Below, one piece after another: positions 34,793 to 43,627 of a DNA stretch of 64,000 nucleotides (position 1 is its first letter; each line of letters starts with the position of its first letter). Under the pieces are notes generated by a model. The model had not been told where the DNA came from. It searched no databases and saw only the letters and a program-made list of their open reading frames with translations. A program made the translations under genes and the position numbers. The DNA is taken from the NCBI GenBank assembly GCA_026393835.1, contig JAPKZK010000040.1:1-64000 (forward strand), read 5' to 3'. This DNA comes from Candidatus Aminicenantota bacterium. GTDB lineage: Bacteria > Acidobacteriota > Aminicenantia > UBA2199.

Positions 34793-35180
34793 GGAATCAA
34801 ATCTCTAGTGTGTGAATTTGTCCTGACATTCGGAGAAGTTTGGGCCGCCTTCTTACCAATCACCATTCACCACTAACCTTTTATCCTTGATTTATCGTTT
34901 CGGTCATTTGTTTTTTGGCATTTGGCTTTGTTTCGGGTTTCGAATTTCGAATTTCGTGCTTTCTTTCTTTTTTTCCAAGGAACTCATCGGAAAACATTTA
35001 TGGATAGCATTTTACCCGGGTTAGGGTTTGATAAATCAAACCCCTACATTGGATTAAATTATTGAAATAGGAAAGGAGAAAAGAAGCCGGGCAAAAATAT
35101 CCCCCCGTCATAAGCAGGCGTCCGGTAAGAAATCCCCCGTAGGGGTTTGATTCATCAAATCCTTATTTTGGGAAGAGTTC
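34793..35180. other. Intergenic DNA with two related imperfect palindromes
   Basis: GGGTTTGATAAATCAAACCC (35024-35043) and GGGGTTTGATTCATCAAATCC (35142-35162) share the core TTTGAT-N2-ATCAAA, 118 bp apart, and each adjoins a CCCCTAC/GTAGGGG stretch. No gene is seen in this 0.4-kb space. They may be copies of a dispersed palindromic element or binding sites of a dimeric regulator. Confidence 0.5.
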
Positions 35181-35186
35181 CTCTAA

Positions 35187-35217
35187 TTAAAAATCGAACG
35201 GCGTTTTGCGCCGTTCG
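35187..35217 (-). terminator. Rho-independent terminator of the sensor operon
   Basis: A perfect 9-bp stem CGAACGGCG/CGCCGTTCG (35195-35217) with a 5-nt loop. On the minus strand it is followed by ATTTTTAATTAG. It lies about 60 bp past the stop of the gene ending at 35275. Confidence 0.7.
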
Positions 35218-35274
35218 TCGACGGGTTTCCTATCGTCCTTTTTTTTTCACTTTCTATCTTTTCTTCATTATTCA

Positions 35275-36501
35275 TCATTCATCATTCATCATTCTATCTT
35301 CTCTTCCGCTCTTCCCTATTTTTTCTTCTCTTCTTCTCCTCTTCTCTTCTTCACTTCTATCTTTTTCCGCTCTTCCTTTTTCCTGCCCCCTTATTTTCAT
35401 TATTTCATCTCTCATTTCCATCAATTTGTCCGCGGTATCATAATGGATACTGGCGTAATGTGATTTAATTGCATTGTCCAGGTATTTGGTAAGAGGTGAA
35501 AATTTATCTTTAATGTCCTCCAGAAAAGTCTCCGCTTTTCTTTTAGATCCCCTGTTTTCTCTCCAGAAATGAGCAAGGAGACCGAGAAAATAATTGGCGC
35601 AATGGCCTTCGTCACTCGGAGTTTCCAGAGCAAGGGTTTTCAAGGTGTTTAAAGCAGTAGTCGCAGCGAAATAATCGCCTACCTTAAAAGCGGACAACCC
35701 AATTTCAAAAAGGGCACGAGGATTGGATGAAAAAATTTGGACGATTCTTAGCGTGACTTTAGAAAATCGTAACTCCGCTGCTTTTTTCCCTATCTCTGTC
35801 AGAGACTGGTAGACCAATATTTCATCACCATAAATTGAAAAGTTCACAGCATGGAGCTCTCTAATTATCTTTTCAAGGATATCGACAGCTAGATTAAAAT
35901 CTCTTTCATTACCCGGTTTGTCTTTCCCGGTCACTATTTTATTAAAGTGTTTTAAGATTTGATCAAGATTAGCGCAGGAGTACTTATCTGATTTCTGTAT
36001 TTTTCCTACGAGGCTATCTAGTGCATCTAATACAACTTCTTTTTCATACCCGGCTTCGCTACGCTCTCCCATTGTAATCATATCTATCGTTTCATCAACC
36101 AATAAAGAGCCATCTTTTTCAAATTGTTTTTGTATTTTCTTTCCTAAAAAGGTAGCTACCTTCTCTCTTAGTGTTCTCATTTGAATTCCCATCCAGATTA
36201 GAGGGGCACTCATTAATGCTATAGTAACCAAAAATGACGCACCTATATCTTTATAAGGGAAAAAAGGAGAAGAACAAGGATGCAAAAACCAGACGAAGCA
36301 TAATACAAATAAAACAATTAAAATAACAGTTCCCAAAAATGCCCAAATGACTTTTTTCATATATTTATTAATAATGTAGCGAATATTCTCCGAAGTATTT
36401 TGAAGAACAAAAATAGGAAGTCCAAAAACAAAAATCAACAAAGTAATCAGGGCTTGAATGTAGCCAATACTCCATGCTTCGGTTAGCGTCGGCGGCGTCA
36501 T
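35275..36501 (-). CDS. Membrane protein with helical-repeat cytoplasmic domain
   Basis: 408 aa. Three hydrophobic segments (residues about 15-35, 49-72, 87-108), then a soluble, all-helical domain of about 270 residues with TPR-like stretches (RALFEIGLSAFKVGDYFAATTALNTLK). The start is adjacent to the stop of the receiver gene, so it is the last gene of the PAS-receiver operon and may be its output or partner. The last 30 residues are Arg/Glu/Lys-rich and are encoded by low-complexity DNA running into a GATGAAT repeat, so the original C-terminus may have been replaced. No family recognised. Confidence 0.6.
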   Translation of the reverse strand: MTPPTLTEAWSIGYIQALITLLIFVFGLPIFVLQNTSENIRYIINKYMKKVIWAFLGTVILIVLFVLCFVWFLHPCSSPFFPYKDIGASFLVTIALMSAPLIWMGIQMRTLREKVATFLGKKIQKQFEKDGSLLVDETIDMITMGERSEAGYEKEVVLDALDSLVGKIQKSDKYSCANLDQILKHFNKIVTGKDKPGNERDFNLAVDILEKIIRELHAVNFSIYGDEILVYQSLTEIGKKAAELRFSKVTLRIVQIFSSNPRALFEIGLSAFKVGDYFAATTALNTLKTLALETPSDEGHCANYFLGLLAHFWRENRGSKRKAETFLEDIKDKFSPLTKYLDNAIKSHYASIHYDTADKLMEMRDEIMKIRGQEKGRAEKDRSEEEKRRRREEKIGKSGREDRMMNDE

Positions 36502-37005
36502 TTAAGTTCTCCTATGCTGGAATTTTTTTTGATTATTGATAATTTTTTCTATGAGTCCAAGAAGTATGGTATTGGGTATCCCGGCTCTCTTTTGTTCAAA
36601 AAATTGTATCCCCAGCTTCTCCAGGTCATCTTTTACTTCCTGTTTTCCTTCCACCGTAAAAATTCCAAATTTTTCAGGTGAAATCCATCGTGGGATGTTC
36701 TTCAATTTAATAGCTGCATCTCTTGGTTTTAAAAGGCTAAAGAGAAGGTTAATACCCAGACGAGCATTAATTCTGTTATAGCCGGATTTTTTGTATAGGT
36801 TTTCCCATTCGGAATCAAAACCGGGTGGTATTCGAATATCCACGATAACCGCATCGAATTGGGAAACCTGTATCTTTTTTACCGCATCTGCCACATTGAA
36901 CGCTACGTGCAGGTCATAAGTTGTTGCATTGTTAATTACCGGACCTGCAACATCCGATATTTCCACAAAGGCACCATCTTCAATCCATAACACTTTGTAT
37001 CCCAT
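36502..37005 (-). CDS. Atypical response-regulator receiver protein
   Basis: About 167 aa. ATG 37005 is preferred to 37017 because GGAGGG lies 5 nt before it. Receiver features: KVLWIEDG with Glu9-Asp10 as the acidic pair, then FDAVIVDIRIPPG with phospho-acceptor Asp56. After beta3 a 50-residue insertion rich in basic and aromatic residues (NLYKKSGYNRINARLG...) precedes the final QKRAGIPNTILLGLIEKI helix, so the canonical Lys-Pro is missing or displaced. There is no output domain. It sits between the PAS sensor (18 bp away) and the membrane protein. Confidence 0.7.
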   Translation of the reverse strand: MGYKVLWIEDGAFVEISDVAGPVINNATTYDLHVAFNVADAVKKIQVSQFDAVIVDIRIPPGFDSEWENLYKKSGYNRINARLGINLLFSLLKPRDAAIKLKNIPRWISPEKFGIFTVEGKQEVKDDLEKLGIQFFEQKRAGIPNTILLGLIEKIINNQKKFQHRRT

Positions 37006-37023
37006 TTTTCCCTCCATGCCAGT

Positions 37024-39228
37024 TTATTTTAATTGATATATGGGTAATTTAAACACCGCCGTTGTCAAAAAAGGTTTTGAGTAATCATATTCATCTTCTC
37101 CTGAAGCAGGGAAACTTTTTATCGTTACATCCCCCCCATGATTCCGTGCTGTCTCCCGGGCATCGGTTAGACCTATACCGGTTCCCATTCTCTGTCGATC
37201 TCCTGAATATTTGCCGCGGTAACCGAATTTGAAAATCAAATCGTTGTCTATTTCTTCCTTTGCTATTGGGACTCCATAATTTTGAAATTCCACATGCACT
37301 TCATTGTGAAAAGAAACCGCTTTAATATTAATCCACGGTTTCTTACCAATCTCCCGGTGCCAACTATATTTGATGGCATTGTACAACAAGTTGGATAACG
37401 CGCGAAGAACGCTTCTTTCATCGACCTTTACCTGGGCTTGGCAGGATTGATATTCCTGAACGATTTCAACTCTCCGTTGCTGTGCAAATAGATGAAGCTG
37501 GTAAACGGCTGTCTGAATCAACGTGGAGATTTTGCAGATTGTGGGAAGATCCGGTGGGCGCTGCTGGAAAATGACATACTCGCGAAATGCCCGGATGGAA
37601 TAATCAACCTCAACAATTGTGTCAAGCGCCTGGTGAATCTTTATTAAGCAACAAACCCTTTCCAACTCCTTCGCTTTATTAAAAAAATCCCGAATCAAAT
37701 CACGAAGGAATATCCCTTTTCCCATTTTATCATAAATATCAAGGACAGTACCGGATGAGTTATGTAAGGCGGCAACCTGGAATTCAGGGTAAGGAGTTCT
37801 CGTCTGGTATTCATCGAGAAATTTCATTTGATTCTCAAGCGTATTCCAATCTTCATCTGGAAGAGCATCCCGGCGTTCCGGAGACTTATTTTTTAATTCC
37901 ACCAGTTTACTCACCGCATTTTTTAAGTTTCTTACCGGCTCTTTTATTGCTTCAATGGCCTTTTCAATGGTTAACATTTCATTAGTTCCGAATATATCCG
38001 GTCCCAGTGCTTTGAGTACCGGTTTTATGGCTTGTTCCAGGGTAACCAGGGCAGTAGAATAAAAGTGTAAGGTTTTTCCGATATCGTCTCGCAACTCTCG
38101 CAGTGCAACCATATTAGAGGTATTTATTACGATTCCGGCTCTTCCCGTAATTTTTCCCGCTCCATCGGGGAGGATACGGCAATATACGTCCAATGGTATT
38201 ATTTGCCCTTTGGCCGTCTTCGCTCTTATAGGAATACCTTCTGTTATTTCATGTTTGTTATATCTTTCAGTGATTTCTTTTATAAAATCTTCATAATCTT
38301 TTTCCGATGCATATACTTTCTTTACCTCTATCCCAAGAATATCTTTCATATTATATTCGAACATGTCGGCAAATGCTTTATTGCACTGGGAAATGACATC
38401 TTCTCCCTGATCGTTTTTTCCCACCATATAGGTGCCCACAGGAATTGAATCCCGTATCTGTCGATAATTCTCCTCATCGGTTACATCCTGGATTGTTCCC
38501 TCCCTACCGATATATGTCACGCCATCCGTATCCATTTTTTTATATGAACACACAGAAATATAACAGCGCTCTTTGTTTTTTTTGAATAACTCCACTTTTT
38601 CATTTACAACAAATCCTTGTTCCATTATCAATTTATCAAACCTTCTCGCTTCTCCTGGGTCAACATATAGCTCTTTGATTTGTATTCTTTCCAATTCGGA
38701 AGGTTTTTCGTAACCTAATATATCCGCAAATGCTTTATTTACACGGACAATTTTGCTTTGCGCATCCAGCTTATAAACGCCCACCGGTAATTTATCGAAC
38801 ATTTGGTGATGGCTTTCTTCATCAGTTACATCCACTAGGCACCCGGCGTAACCGATAATTTCACCGGTTCTAGGGGCTTTAACAGACCTAGAATAATCCT
38901 GTACCCATATTTTCTGACCATTTACTTTGAAAAGAATTACTTTTTTTTCTAAACATCCCCCCCTTGCTTCAGCTTCCTCAAGTTCTTTCAACATGCGTTC
39001 TCTTTCGCCAGTGTCCCAATAATAATCATTGATATTTGCATTAACATCCTCTCCGTTCTGGGGAAGTTTGAGGATATGTCTTACTTTTGAATTACAGCGA
39101 ACAAAATCTCCGTCCTTTGTTATTAGATATACACCAATGGGAAGGTTACCCGGCAAAGTGCATTGATAGAAATCTCTTGACGCTTCAATTACTTCTTCTT
39201 TTAAGTTCTCTTTCTCCTGTGTTTTCAT
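37024..39228 (-). CDS. Triple-PAS sensor histidine-kinase-like protein without a clear H-box
   Basis: 734 aa, soluble. Three PAS/PAC modules at about residues 25-145, 146-265 and 266-385, each with 'P.G.Y...DG..V..N' and 'TDEE' junctions. A helical region follows (about 390-560), then a HATPase_c domain: N box LSNLLYNAIKYS, G1-like VEFQNYGVPI and G2 GTGIGLTDA. The usual DHp motif (SHELRTPL) is not visible, and the G1 box lacks the D-x-G-x-G core. It may be a degenerate kinase or act through the atypical receiver encoded next. The first gene of a three-gene operon. Confidence 0.78.
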   Translation of the reverse strand: MKTQEKENLKEEVIEASRDFYQCTLPGNLPIGVYLITKDGDFVRCNSKVRHILKLPQNGEDVNANINDYYWDTGERERMLKELEEAEARGGCLEKKVILFKVNGQKIWVQDYSRSVKAPRTGEIIGYAGCLVDVTDEESHHQMFDKLPVGVYKLDAQSKIVRVNKAFADILGYEKPSELERIQIKELYVDPGEARRFDKLIMEQGFVVNEKVELFKKNKERCYISVCSYKKMDTDGVTYIGREGTIQDVTDEENYRQIRDSIPVGTYMVGKNDQGEDVISQCNKAFADMFEYNMKDILGIEVKKVYASEKDYEDFIKEITERYNKHEITEGIPIRAKTAKGQIIPLDVYCRILPDGAGKITGRAGIVINTSNMVALRELRDDIGKTLHFYSTALVTLEQAIKPVLKALGPDIFGTNEMLTIEKAIEAIKEPVRNLKNAVSKLVELKNKSPERRDALPDEDWNTLENQMKFLDEYQTRTPYPEFQVAALHNSSGTVLDIYDKMGKGIFLRDLIRDFFNKAKELERVCCLIKIHQALDTIVEVDYSIRAFREYVIFQQRPPDLPTICKISTLIQTAVYQLHLFAQQRRVEIVQEYQSCQAQVKVDERSVLRALSNLLYNAIKYSWHREIGKKPWINIKAVSFHNEVHVEFQNYGVPIAKEEIDNDLIFKFGYRGKYSGDRQRMGTGIGLTDARETARNHGGDVTIKSFPASGEDEYDYSKPFLTTAVFKLPIYQLK

Positions 39229-39273
39229 CTCTACCTCCTTATTACATTTTTTTCTTTTTATTCAATAGAAAGA

Positions 39274-39302
39274 ATTATATCAAAATTTTTTTAAAATTTC
39301 AA
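39274..39302 (-). promoter_or_regulatory. Promoter of the PAS sensor operon
   Basis: Minus strand: TTGAAA (39302-39297), 17-bp spacer, TATAAT (39279-39274). Confidence 0.6.
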
Positions 39303-39406
39303 TCCCAAAAAATAAAATACCCTCGGATTTTATCTGGAATTTTTTATCATTACCTATTACATGTCGACCCAATGAAAAATTTTGAAAAAATTCCAATTAA
39401 AAAATG

Positions 39407-39435
39407 TTGACTTTTTCCCCCCCATATGTTATTGT
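39407..39435 (+). promoter_or_regulatory. Promoter of the TPR-kinase operon
   Basis: TTGACT (39407-39412), 17-bp spacer, TATTGT (39430-39435), followed by AGGAGG (39459-39464) and ATG 39470. Confidence 0.5.
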
Positions 39436-39469
39436 TGTTTTTAAATTTTAAATTCTTCAGGAGGATGCT

Positions 39470-41557
39470 ATGAAAGGCAGAATTTATTTTAAATTGAAAT
39501 GCCTGGGAAATGGATGGGCGGCTGAATTAAAAGCAAAAATTGGTGTAAGCACAATTCTTATTGCCCTTTTCCTTTTTAGCTACGGCTGCTCGACAAAGGC
39601 AGAGATAGACTTAATCGGCATGAAGAAGGGCATCCTGGAAGAGTTACTCCGCGTAACGCCGGAAAATCCCTTGAAAGTAGACATTTTGAATGAACTGGCT
39701 TATCAGGAGTCCTGGAATGGGGGGCAAACACCTCTTGATAATGTCAATTCTGCGAAAAAACTGGCTGAGCAGATAGACTACAAAGAGGGGCTCGTCGAGG
39801 CCCGGTATATTTTAGGGTTGATTTATTTTTTAAGAGGCGAATTTGATAAGTCTAAAACATCTTGTGAAGAAAGCCTGGATTTAGCCAAGCGTATTAAATA
39901 CAGTACGGGAGAAGCAATGGCCTACAATGGAATTGCCAGGTATCACCAGGTCAGGGGGGAATATGCAGAGGCATTGAAAAATTTTTTAAAAAGCGAAGCG
40001 ATATGTAAAAACAGCGCTGATAAAAAAGACAAGCGAGCGCTTGCCGGGGCCTATTATGGCCTTGGAGCCCTCTACTACTATGACCCAGAGGATTATAAAG
40101 AAGCATTGAAATATTTTGGAAAGTATCGTAGGTTTGGGAAGGAAATAGGAGATAATATTATTATTATTTCCGGCGATTATACGATAGGCGAAATGTGGCA
40201 GAATCTGAACCAATACGATAAAGCTAAAAGATTTTTTTGGGACTGCGTAGAAAAGAGTAATGAGATCGGATTGATATATAATACAGCTAATGCGTATGAG
40301 GGATTGGGGGATGTCGCTACTGCGCAAAAAAAGTATGAGGAAGCTCGACTATATTATGAAAAAAGCCACCAACATTTTTTAAAAACTGAAAATGCTTTAC
40401 AGGTGGCGGAAATCAAAAAAAGATTGGGCGGACTATATAATAAAATGGGAGAAGATTTTCAAAAAAAAGAGTACTATAAAAAAGCTCTTGAATATTTGCG
40501 AGAAGCTTTAAAGATAGCGATTGACTCAAATATCCCTAAAACCGTTGAGAAAATCTGTAATGAAATTATTTTCGCATACAACAGATTAAATCATTATAAA
40601 TCCGAGTTCCTTTGTAATAAATTACTCAAGGAGATAAAAGAATTCCTCCTTAAAAACGAAATGTTAAAACAGAAATTGATCCTCGATTTTGAAAAAGCTG
40701 CTGAAAAAGAAAGGTTAAAAAGGACATTTCTGATAATAGGATTAATCGGTTTATCGATAGTCCTGGTGGTGGTATTAAGGTTATCAATTAAATTACGGAA
40801 GCAAAAGGTAAAAATCGAAGACCAGGCCAAACGATTAGAAGAAGCATTGATAAAAGAGAAAGAACTCAGCGATCATAAAGACGATTTGATGAAAACAGTA
40901 TCCCATCAATACAAAACTCCCCTGGCCAACATCAATTCCACTGTCCAGGTTTTAAGAGATTATTTACCGAAATTAACTCCGCAAGAAATCGAAAACCAGT
41001 ATAACAAAATTTTATCAAACCTTGAGAGAATGGCCCACCTCATTGATCAGCTACTAAAATTTGGGAAAATTTTTACCCCGGCAGAACACGACCTGGATCG
41101 AATCTGTCGGGATTTCATCGAAGAACTCAAATCTAATGAAGGCGATAAACATAATATTGAATTTACTTCTTCGGGAGATTGTGGTAAAATAAAAGTAGAC
41201 AAAGATTACCTGGAAATCATACTGCAAAATTTGGTGAACAATTCCATTAAATTCTCCTCGGAGGGAAGCAAGATCAGCTTAGAACTATTCTGCGATAAAG
41301 AGTCGGCAGTGATTAAAGTCTCGGATAACGGGATAGGAATCCCGGAAGATTACTTAAAAATGCCTTTCGAACGGTACCACCGCGGCAGCAATGTAGGCGC
41401 TGTCCAGGGAACAGGACTGGGCCTGGCCATCGTAAAACGATACACTGACCTGCACTGCGGAGATATATCCATCGATAGCCATTTAAACGCCGGTACGACA
41501 GTTACACTAAAAATCCCCAGAATAGCTTGCGAAAAAAAAGGAGTTAGTTATGAATAA
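39470..41557 (+). CDS. TPR-repeat membrane histidine kinase
   Basis: 695 aa. An N-terminal hydrophobic segment ends in a lipobox-like SYGC (Cys about 40). Residues 50-400 are tetratricopeptide repeats: EGLVEARYILGLIYFLRGEFDKSKTSC, then the GEYAEALKNF, KYEEARLYYEKS and YKKALEYLREALKIA units. One membrane helix (LIIGLIGLSIVLVVVLRL) and a coiled coil lead to HisKA with the H-box VSHQYKTPL. HATPase boxes are NLVNNSIKFS, VSDNGIGIP and GTGLGLAI. A complete periplasmic-sensing kinase of the Bacteroidota/Aminicenantes TPR type. It overlaps the receiver gene by 8 bp, its obvious partner. Confidence 0.88.
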   Translation: MKGRIYFKLKCLGNGWAAELKAKIGVSTILIALFLFSYGCSTKAEIDLIGMKKGILEELLRVTPENPLKVDILNELAYQESWNGGQTPLDNVNSAKKLAEQIDYKEGLVEARYILGLIYFLRGEFDKSKTSCEESLDLAKRIKYSTGEAMAYNGIARYHQVRGEYAEALKNFLKSEAICKNSADKKDKRALAGAYYGLGALYYYDPEDYKEALKYFGKYRRFGKEIGDNIIIISGDYTIGEMWQNLNQYDKAKRFFWDCVEKSNEIGLIYNTANAYEGLGDVATAQKKYEEARLYYEKSHQHFLKTENALQVAEIKKRLGGLYNKMGEDFQKKEYYKKALEYLREALKIAIDSNIPKTVEKICNEIIFAYNRLNHYKSEFLCNKLLKEIKEFLLKNEMLKQKLILDFEKAAEKERLKRTFLIIGLIGLSIVLVVVLRLSIKLRKQKVKIEDQAKRLEEALIKEKELSDHKDDLMKTVSHQYKTPLANINSTVQVLRDYLPKLTPQEIENQYNKILSNLERMAHLIDQLLKFGKIFTPAEHDLDRICRDFIEELKSNEGDKHNIEFTSSGDCGKIKVDKDYLEIILQNLVNNSIKFSSEGSKISLELFCDKESAVIKVSDNGIGIPEDYLKMPFERYHRGSNVGAVQGTGLGLAIVKRYTDLHCGDISIDSHLNAGTTVTLKIPRIACEKKGVSYE

Positions 41558-41930
41558 GTTGAAAATCTTGGTAATAGAAGACGAAAAAGATCACTTGGAA
41601 GACATTTGCTTTGTCCTGGAACAGGCAGGATATAAAACGATCAAATCTGAAAACGGAGAAAAAGGCCTGGAAATGGCAAAAAACCAGAAACCGGATATAA
41701 TAATTTGTGATCTTAATATGCCCCCGGGGCTGACGGGCTATCAAGTCCTCGAGGAAATCAGAAAAGACCCCGGGACGGCACTGATACCATTTATTATTCT
41801 AACTGTTTTCCCCAGGCAAGACGATGTAGACATAGAATTTAGACTGAAAGTACAGGACTATATTGTCAAGCCTTTTAATTTCAATGATTTATTGGCCCGG
41901 GTCCAACGATGCCTGGAGGAGAAGAAATAG
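41550..41930 (+). CDS. Single-domain response regulator
   Basis: 126 aa, receiver only. Acidic pair Glu10-Asp11 (LVIEDEKDH), phospho-acceptor Asp54 (IIICDLNMPPG), Thr in ILTVFPR and Lys-Pro in YIVKPFNFNDL. No output domain. It overlaps the TPR kinase gene by 8 bp, so it is translationally coupled and should be phosphorylated by that kinase. Output presumably passes through protein-protein contacts or a phosphorelay. Confidence 0.9.
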   Translation: MNKLKILVIEDEKDHLEDICFVLEQAGYKTIKSENGEKGLEMAKNQKPDIIICDLNMPPGLTGYQVLEEIRKDPGTALIPFIILTVFPRQDDVDIEFRLKVQDYIVKPFNFNDLLARVQRCLEEKK

Positions 41931-41961
41931 ACTGTGGTGAATAAAGAACCCACGGATAAAA

Positions 41962-41997
41962 GGGAAGGTGAGAAGTTAAGGGGGTGAGAAGGTAAGA
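41962..41997. repeat. 36-bp direct repeat, left copy
   Basis: Begins GGGAAGGTGAGAAGTTAAG and ends GGTAAGA; the other copy is at 43350-43385 in the same orientation with a few mismatches. The pair brackets the 21-bp arrays. The same GGTGAGAAGG wording occurs inside the SEDS-PBP gene. Confidence 0.7.
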
Positions 41998-42197
41998 AAA
42001 AACAAGGAAGAACGGAAGCGAGGAAGCTTATCGGGAACAAAAGCGCCATCCTTCAACAACAAAAAAACGCCTACTCCAACTGAAATCAATCAGATCAGTG
42101 CAGCCGATGGCATTATCTCAATGACGGGATAGGCGAAATTTTCTTAACTCCTTAGTGTTCCTTTGTGCCTTTGTGGCTGTTTTCAATACCCCGGAAA

Positions 42198-42617
42198 GAT
42201 TTTTCCGACCTTCCCAAAGATTTTTCCTACCTCCTGAAAGATTTTCTTGGCCTTCCGCAAGATTTTTCTTACCTCCGGGAAGATTTTCCTGACCTTCCCA
42301 AAGATTTTTCTCACCTTCCGCAAGATATTCTTGGCCTTCCGAAAGATTTTTCCGACCTTCCGAAAGATTTTCTTGGCCTTCCCAAAGATTTTCCGAAGCT
42401 TCCGAAAGATTTTTCTTGCCTCCGGGAAGATTTTCCGAAGCTTCCGAAAGATTTTCCAGACCTTCCGAAAGATTTTTCCTACCTCCTGAAAGATTTTCTT
42501 GACCTTCCGAAAGATTTTTCTTACCTCCGGGAAGTTTTTCTGAGGCGCAGGCAAGATTTGTCACAACCCCGGGAAGTTTCTCCATAACTCCCGGAAGTGC
42601 CCTCAATGGCAACGGAA
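42198..42617. repeat. Tandem array of twenty 21-bp units
   Basis: Twenty consecutive units, each exactly 21 bp, of the form GATTTTTCCKACCTTCCGAAA; the last four (from 42534) are more diverged. Since 21 is a multiple of 3, frames stay open on both strands: minus 42118-42612 gives heptads such as NLSEGQE-NLSGGRK-NLPGGKK, and plus 42165-42587 gives KDFPDLP-type heptads. No start with a ribosome binding site was found, so coding status is open. The exact period with variable content suggests either selection for a reading frame or recent slippage expansion. Confidence 0.85.
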
Positions 42618-42884
42618 GTGCATTTCTGCCGAAACTTTGCCGCCAAGGATTTTTTCTCTTTTTCTTCGCGGTACTTCGCGTTCTTCGCGGCTATTTTTTA
42701 CATCCGCATAAGCCACTCTTTAAAAACCGGGTTCGAGATGGAGTAGCTCGTAATTTTACGTGTCGTAATTTTACGAGTTGAGTTACGCTGACATACCTTT
42801 TAAGTCAAATCAATCGATGGGGCCTTATTTCTACCGGACCGCTTTACTTTAACTGGCCCCGGGAGATACGAGAACCGGTTGGGA

Positions 42885-43312
42885 AAGGTTAACAAACTAG
42901 GGCAAAAGGTAATCACAGCGCCAAAAAAGATAATGGTACAGACTGAAAGGGACAATCGACCAGGAAAGAAGGTCACCATCGATGCAAAAAGGGTCATTGT
43001 TCATTCAAATAAGATCAACATCCATTCGAATAGGGTCATCATTCACACCAATGGGGTCATCATCGATACCAGCAGGACAAACACACTGCCTGTGAAGACC
43101 AACGATTACCCTTTTTGTTTATCGATTTACCTTTTTTCTATACTTGTTTATCTTATTTTAGAGTACAGTTGCCCATCGTTGTTGTGTGTTGATCTTATTT
43201 TATTGGATGTTGATCTTATTTCGCTGTGTTTTGATCTTATTTTATTGAACGCTGATCTTTTTTTCTATTCGATCTATCTTTTTTGGTCGCCGGTTTACCC
43301 CTTTTGATTGCC
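42885..43312. repeat. Second 21-bp-period array with strand-polarity switch
   Basis: From 42885 to about 43115, purine-rich 21-bp units (AAGGTCACCATCGATGCAAA, AAGATCAACATCCATTCGAA types). From 43124 to 43312, pyrimidine-rich 21-bp units (TGTTGATCTTATTTTATTGG type) that resemble the complement of the first set (AATAAGATCAACATCCA shared). The two halves form a diverged inverted repeat centred near 43115. One plus-strand frame (42879-43307, TTG start, no ribosome binding site) spans both, giving basic heptads (KVTIDAK-RVIVHSN-KINIHSN) and then hydrophobic ones (VDLILLD-VDLISLC-FDLILLN). Confidence 0.75.
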
Positions 43313-43349
43313 ATGAAAATAAAGTAGCCACGGACGAACACGGACAAAA

Positions 43350-43385
43350 GGGAAGGTGAGAACTTAAGAGGGTAAGAAGGTAAGA
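43350..43385. repeat. 36-bp direct repeat, right copy
   Basis: Begins GGGAAGGTGAGAACTTAAG; partner of 41962-41997. The remaining DNA from 42000 to 43592 outside the arrays holds phrases such as TTCGCGGTACTTCGCG and ACGGACGAACACGGAC but no gene. Confidence 0.7.
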
Positions 43386-43592
43386 TGGCGAGGGAAATTT
43401 CTGAACCAGGATGAGTAGGATAATTGGATGATCAGGATGTTAATTTCGGATGCCCCCCCCATTATCCCGTGTATCCTTTAATCCTGGTAATCCCGGTTCA
43501 GACAATTATCTTTTAATTTTAAAAATTCGTGCTAATTCGTGTCATTCGTGGGAGAAACTACGGACCAGGCAAACATTGACCTCCAGGGATGG

Positions 43593-43621
43593 TTGACATT
43601 TTTACCGATTCATCTTATTAT
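43593..43621 (+). promoter_or_regulatory. Promoter giving a leaderless transcript
   Basis: Perfect TTGACA (43593-43598), 17-bp spacer, TATTAT (43616-43621). The ATG at 43628 is 6 nt past the -10, so transcription should begin at or immediately beside it. No Shine-Dalgarno is present. Confidence 0.7.
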
Positions 43622-43627
43622 TAACCC

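Noticed and set aside
42118..42612. Confident gene for a heptad-repeat protein on the minus strand
   Set aside because: Frames are open on both strands simply because the unit length is a multiple of 3, and none has a ribosome binding site; reported as a repeat instead.
42198..43312. CRISPR array
   Set aside because: The units are contiguous 21-bp repeats without unique spacers, and no cas gene is in the window.
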